From: an uncultured Saprospiraceae bacterium
Lineage (GTDB): Bacteria > Bacteroidota > Bacteroidia > Chitinophagales > Saprospiraceae
Assembly: GCA_937952155.1 (NCBI GenBank)
Contig: CALFYH010000288.1
Location: 1 to 6,043, forward strand
Reading direction: 5' to 3'
Length of the DNA: 6,043 bases
Position numbers and translations under genes: made by a program. The notes beneath the pieces are model-generated. The model was given only the letters and a program-made list of their open reading frames with translations. It did no database searches and was not told the origin of the DNA. The first letter of the stretch is position 1, and every line of letters begins with the position of its first letter. Below, piece by piece: positions 5,758 through 6,043 of this stretch.

Positions 5758-6043
5758 TTATTTATAAATTATGGTGAAATCCTGTATAAATCGCTTCACT
5801 TCAGCTACATCATTGCCATCATTGTAAGCTCTTGCAAAGTCTATGAGCGTGATGATACTATCTCTATATCCGATCATTGTTGTCCTGATATCGTCCCTGA
5901 TGGCTTCGAGTGTCATGTAGGCATCTTTATGCCCGATCACTTCTATCCGGTAAGTGCTTTCGTATGGTCTGGTTTCAGATGTCAGGTCCTTGCTGCCTTC
6001 GCTATTGGTCGTCATATCTTTGATCAGAATGATGCCTGTAGTA
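5758..6043 (-). CDS. Putative tail terminator / tail completion protein, 5' end missing
   Basis: The frame is open to the window edge: nine codons (TTGIILIKD) precede the first internal Met at 6015, and no ribosome site is visible there, so the gene almost certainly begins outside the window. The visible part is at least 94 residues. It has an acidic, Ser/Thr-rich stretch (NSEGSKDLTSETRPYES), then a strand-helix pattern, STYRIEVIGHKD followed by AYMTLEAIRDDIRTTMIG, and ends with a strand FIQDFTIIYK. A strand, a long helix and closing strands, in a gene just upstream of the tube gene, fit tail terminator proteins. These cap the finished tube and join it to the head. The assignment is mainly positional; a head-tail connector or minor tail completion protein is the alternative. 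Confidence 0.6.
   Translation of the reverse strand, partial: TTGIILIKDMTTNSEGSKDLTSETRPYESTYRIEVIGHKDAYMTLEAIRDDIRTTMIGYRDSIITLIDFARAYNDGNDVAEVKRFIQDFTIIYK

Overview
The window is a tail-assembly module of a tailed bacteriophage or prophage, read from right to left. Every credible phage gene is on the minus strand. The likely host group is Bacteroidota. Gene starts are preceded by A/T-rich leaders rather than clear Shine-Dalgarno sequences, and the gene after the tape measure resembles the tail hub-like proteins of Bacteroidota phages. This assignment is inference. No integrase, lysis or host gene is present, so free phage and prophage cannot be told apart. A TP901-1-type tail tube gene with no sheath gene beside it favours a long non-contractile (siphovirus) tail.

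In transcription order, from high to low coordinates, the genes are: a 5'-truncated putative tail terminator (5758-6043); a 65-aa small conserved-type phage protein (5553-5750); the major tail tube protein (5111-5521); a strong hairpin followed by a T-rich stretch (5073-5100); the tail assembly chaperone G (4752-5036); its frameshift extension T (in the -1 frame to 4375); the 917-aa tape measure protein (1637-4390); and a large tail-tip or baseplate hub-like protein (from 1640 to the left junction). This is the standard siphophage order of terminator, tube, chaperones, tape measure and distal tail. Tube subunits polymerise around the tape measure, which the G and GT chaperones hold in solution. 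The hub-like protein caps the distal end and the terminator the proximal end.

The best mechanistic signal is a programmed -1 frameshift between G and T. A canonical slippery heptamer, CCCAAAC, lies 22 bases before the G stop codon. The -1 frame is open from just upstream of it to the start of the tape measure gene. That frame has no ATG, GTG or TTG codon for the first roughly 170 bases after the slip. The predicted GT fusion is 220 aa. A second notable feature is a tandem internal duplication of about 78 residues in the tape measure protein.

The left end is not natural phage sequence. Bases 1-23 match the 3' end of the Illumina TruSeq read-2 adapter. Bases 24 to about 175 (limit uncertain, at most about 225) encode, on the plus strand, a piece of an unrelated HtrA/DegP-type serine protease. 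The annotated C-terminus of the hub-like gene therefore runs into foreign sequence and should not be trusted.
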